This document shows, in pieces, positions 31,185 through 33,481 of a stretch of DNA of 33,481 nucleotides. A model generated the notes under the pieces. The model searched no databases. It was not told the origin of the DNA and saw nothing but the letters and a program-made list of their open reading frames with translations. Each line of letters starts with the position of its first letter. Position 1 is the first letter of the stretch. The stretch comes from Calocera cornea HHB12733. Lineage: Eukaryota; Basidiomycota; Dacrymycetes; Dacrymycetales; Dacrymycetaceae. The translations under genes and the position numbers were made by a program. The stretch is taken from assembly GCA_001632435.1 (NCBI GenBank), contig KV424007.1:92951-126431 (forward strand), written 5' to 3'.

Positions 31185-31298
31185 TATCCTTAGATACTCT
31201 ATGTATCCTAGGATACTTTAAATATCCTAGGATACTTCGAGTATCCTAAGATACTTTATCTATCCTAGGATATTCTGACTATCACAGGATATGTAGCA
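31185..31298. repeat. 19-bp palindromic tandem array (six units)
   Basis: Six head-to-tail 19-bp units start at 31185, 31204, 31223, 31242, 31261 and 31280. Each contains a 12-bp core that is, or nearly is, the perfect palindrome TATCCTAGGATA; units 2, 3 and 5 are exact, while 1, 4 and 6 carry one to three changes (for example TATCACAGGATA). The array lies between the convergent stops of accessory 2 and integrase 2. Confidence 0.92.
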
Positions 31299-31394
31299 GA
31301 GGATGTCCGACTAAAAGGGGGCTCATCTACTCACCAATCCATTATTAGACAATGCTTTATGCATAGGATAAGTTACGGTGACTACAGCATTTGG

Positions 31395-33064
31395 TTACAC
31401 AAGACCCATTGTTGAATAAATGCGAAATCCCCATCTCCACCTCTCAATCAAACTAATTCGGTCTGACGCTCCCACGTATTGGTGTGTGTCTGCAGCAATG
31501 AGAGCGATCTGCTCTGGAGATAGCGAGCATCTTGGGGGAGTAACTTCGACATGGTTGAGAGAGTCAGGAACTGCGTCGCCGGCGGATGTTGATACGACGT
31601 CTTCATCAAACAGCTGATATTCGGAGCCGTATCCATCTGGACCAGCGTAATAATCGGGATCATCGTAAGTGGTTAGGTCGATTCCTCTGGCACCATGCAG
31701 AAGACAGCCGATCATGAAAAGCACCACCGGCCGTTTGTTGCGCTCAGAGCGCAGAGAAAGCGTATGATGGTTCCAATCGTTCTGGAAAATCGTGGCATCC
31801 TTGTTCACGTCCGAGATGAAAAGGTGGTGCAGCAACCAGATGTGGTTACGGTCCAACGGATTCAGCCGGTGGTGGGCTTCCAGATACTCGAAGAAGTGCG
31901 CCCATTTCCGACCGAAGGAGTTGGTTACGTCAACCCATAGTCTCTCGATTCTTGTGTTGTGTACCGAGCTTCCCCAGATGTATGATCCTCGATCTGGTCC
32001 TCGGTTCCCCACCATCCATTCGGCAACTCGCAAGTTCTCCCCACCGTGATCTCCTCTCACCCTCGATGGTACACCGAAACGTTTACGGCCCGCATTGAAT
32101 ACATCGAGTACTGTCGATGCACGATTGTTGTTACTGACCCGGATAGAGACGATGCAGCGAGAGAATCCATCGATAAATGCGTGAATGACGAGTTTCCACC
32201 GAATCAAGCCATGTTGACCATCATGGTGCCAGAGGCTGTTCGGTCCTGCTACTTTGTATGGTCGCCGAGAAATTCGAGCTCGATGAAACGGCCGCCGTAC
32301 TGCGTCAATCCGTTGGAGAGATGCTTCTAGACTTTCTAGAGTCACGTCCCATCCGAGGGAGACTATGTGTCCATCTAGCATTCGCAGACCGCTTTCCGGT
32401 GAATGCTGACGCCATTCTCGTACGAGGCTGTCAAGCTCGGCTTCAGACAGCTGAGGGGTGGCCCTGCGCCGCCCGGTCCAGTGGAGTACGGTTGATCCAT
32501 CTATATCTGTGATCCATTCGGAAATCGGTAGACCGGGTGTCATTATGCCGCATTCTATGAGGCGTCTGCGAATGGTTTTCTCCGACACTTCGAGAGCTCG
32601 CGCAATATCCGCTTTGCTCATACAACCGCAAAGATACTCGAGGATGTCGATATCGAACTCCAGACGAGGACGGCCAACACGAGTGTCTGTACTCTGCCAG
32701 ACTATGACCGGAATTGATCTGGGAATGTCGTCCGGAGTATCGCTTGTGGCATGATCCAGCTCGGAGATCATATCTCGAAGCTCGCGTTCAATTAGGGCGA
32801 TATGGGCAGGATTAAATAAATGCAGAAGCTGGAAATTGCATTACAGATGAATCAATATGTAAGTGACAAGGCTTTGCGTACTGGCTGAATCTCGTGCCAG
32901 AAGTCGACCACCTCACTTCGAACCAATACCAAACGATGCTGGTCCCCTGCATCTACCCGTACGGCGAGGATGACGCGGTCCCGAAGTCGGTCAAACGAGT
33001 TCCCGATGACCGCAGCTGCAAGTTCGGGTTGCTGTAGGAGAGATGTCGCATTCATAGAAGCCAT
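31395..33064 (-). CDS. DDE integrase/transposase, HTH plus rve-like core (copy 2, one intron)
   Basis: Same family as 2935-4740. Two exons: 33064-32882 (61 codons) and 32828-31395, joined across a 53-nt phase-0 GT-AG intron (32881-32829), giving 538 residues. A helix-turn-helix lies at about residues 115-160 (GRPRLEF...MSKADIARALEVSEKTIRRR). The catalytic triad is D264 (WHHDGQH), D321 (RGDHGGEN) and E356 (VHNTRIERLW): 56 residues between the Asps and 34 between Asp and Glu, identical spacing to copy 1. IDGFSR and HHLFISDVNKDA are conserved. The frame is intact. Unlike copy 1 the catalytic core is uninterrupted. The intron removes the sequence between FWHEIQP and LLHLFNP; copy 1 has its first intron at the matching point. 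It is convergent with accessory 2. Starting at ATG 32771 alone would drop the conserved N-terminal 80 residues. Confidence 0.88.
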
Positions 33065-33300
33065 CCTCTTCGGGCACAGATGTGGTGGCGAGTGAGAACG
33101 AAGGTGCTGCCATCCGGCTCTTATCTAGGGTGACGTGGCAGGCACCCTGTGAACTGATGGGATTCCACTAATCATTAGAAAGGATTCGAAGCAGAAGGGA
33201 CGTAGTCTGTTATAGCACAAGAGCAGCTCTCAATCCAACCACGTTTCAGACAGGCCAGAAACTTTGTTCCCTTCATCCTTTCACCGCCGACAACCCTTCT

Positions 33301-33481
33301 TAAGCCGCCGTTAAACCCACTTAACCACCGTTAGCTGCCGTCAAACCCCATTAACCACTGTCAACCCGCTCTTAACCGCCTTTGACCGCAGTCAACCCGA
33401 TCTCGACCGCATTGAACCGCCGTTAATACTCGGTTAACCGCCGTTAATACCCGGTTAACCGCCGTTAATACCCTGTTAATC
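33301..33481. repeat. TTAAC/GTTAA helically phased repeat array at window end
   Basis: Degenerate repeats of about 10-11 bases (ACCGCCGTTA, ACCACCGTTA, ACCGCATTGA and similar) run from about 33301 and become regular near the end as three 21-bp units starting at 33415, 33436 and 33457. Each regular unit carries a TTAAC-N4-GTTAA dyad or its AACCGCCGTT core. The array starts about 240 bases upstream of the integrase-2 ATG and continues off the window, so its full extent is unknown. Confidence 0.8.

Overview
The window looks like nuclear DNA of a filamentous basidiomycete, probably an Agaricomycete. The signs are many GT-AG introns of about 45-60 nt, a tRNA-Trp gene with a short intron, a GCD10/TRM6 gene split into nine exons, clusters of F-box/leucine-rich paralogues, and full-length copies of a DDE integrase of the kind common in mushroom genomes. 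All gene models were spliced by hand from the sequence; exon junctions are inferences supported by frame, phase and paralogue comparison.

Layout. (1) 1-4740: a divergent pair, an unknown Ser/Pro-rich accessory protein on the minus strand and a spliced DDE integrase on the plus strand. (2) 4987-8083: an unrecognised plus-strand protein and a minus-strand MYND zinc-finger gene that carries an in-frame TAG. (3) 9057-17213: a tandemly duplicated unit made of a secreted-protein gene (minus) and an F-box gene (plus) placed head to head. Unit 1 is S1/FB1, unit 2 is S2/FB2, and a decayed third secreted copy (S3) lacks an F-box partner; an F-box 5' fragment (FB1b) lies between the units. (4) 17857-20261: tRNA-Trp(CCA) and TRM6, the housekeeping anchor. 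(5) 20791-22814: three small Cys-rich genes in tandem, each with an apparent 5'-UTR intron, two with clear TATA boxes. (6) 23764-28085: a 7-bp minisatellite, an intronless very GC-rich protein tyrosine phosphatase, a GC-rich leucine-rich relic and a full-length decayed F-box pseudogene. (7) 28680-33481: a second accessory-protein/integrase pair, here convergent, with a 19-bp palindromic tandem array between the genes and a TTAAC/GTTAA repeat array running off the right end.

How it fits together. The two accessory+integrase pairs bracket the window and are probably two divergent members of one mobile-element or domesticated-integrase lineage. The integrases share a DD34E catalytic spacing and a phase-0 intron at the same place, but the left copy has two further introns inside the catalytic core. 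Between them is a fast-evolving accessory region (F-box, secreted and Cys-rich families) interrupted by conserved genes (TRM6, tRNA-Trp, PTP). No CRISPR, rRNA or prokaryotic features were seen. Stretches without a supported gene are listed as such.
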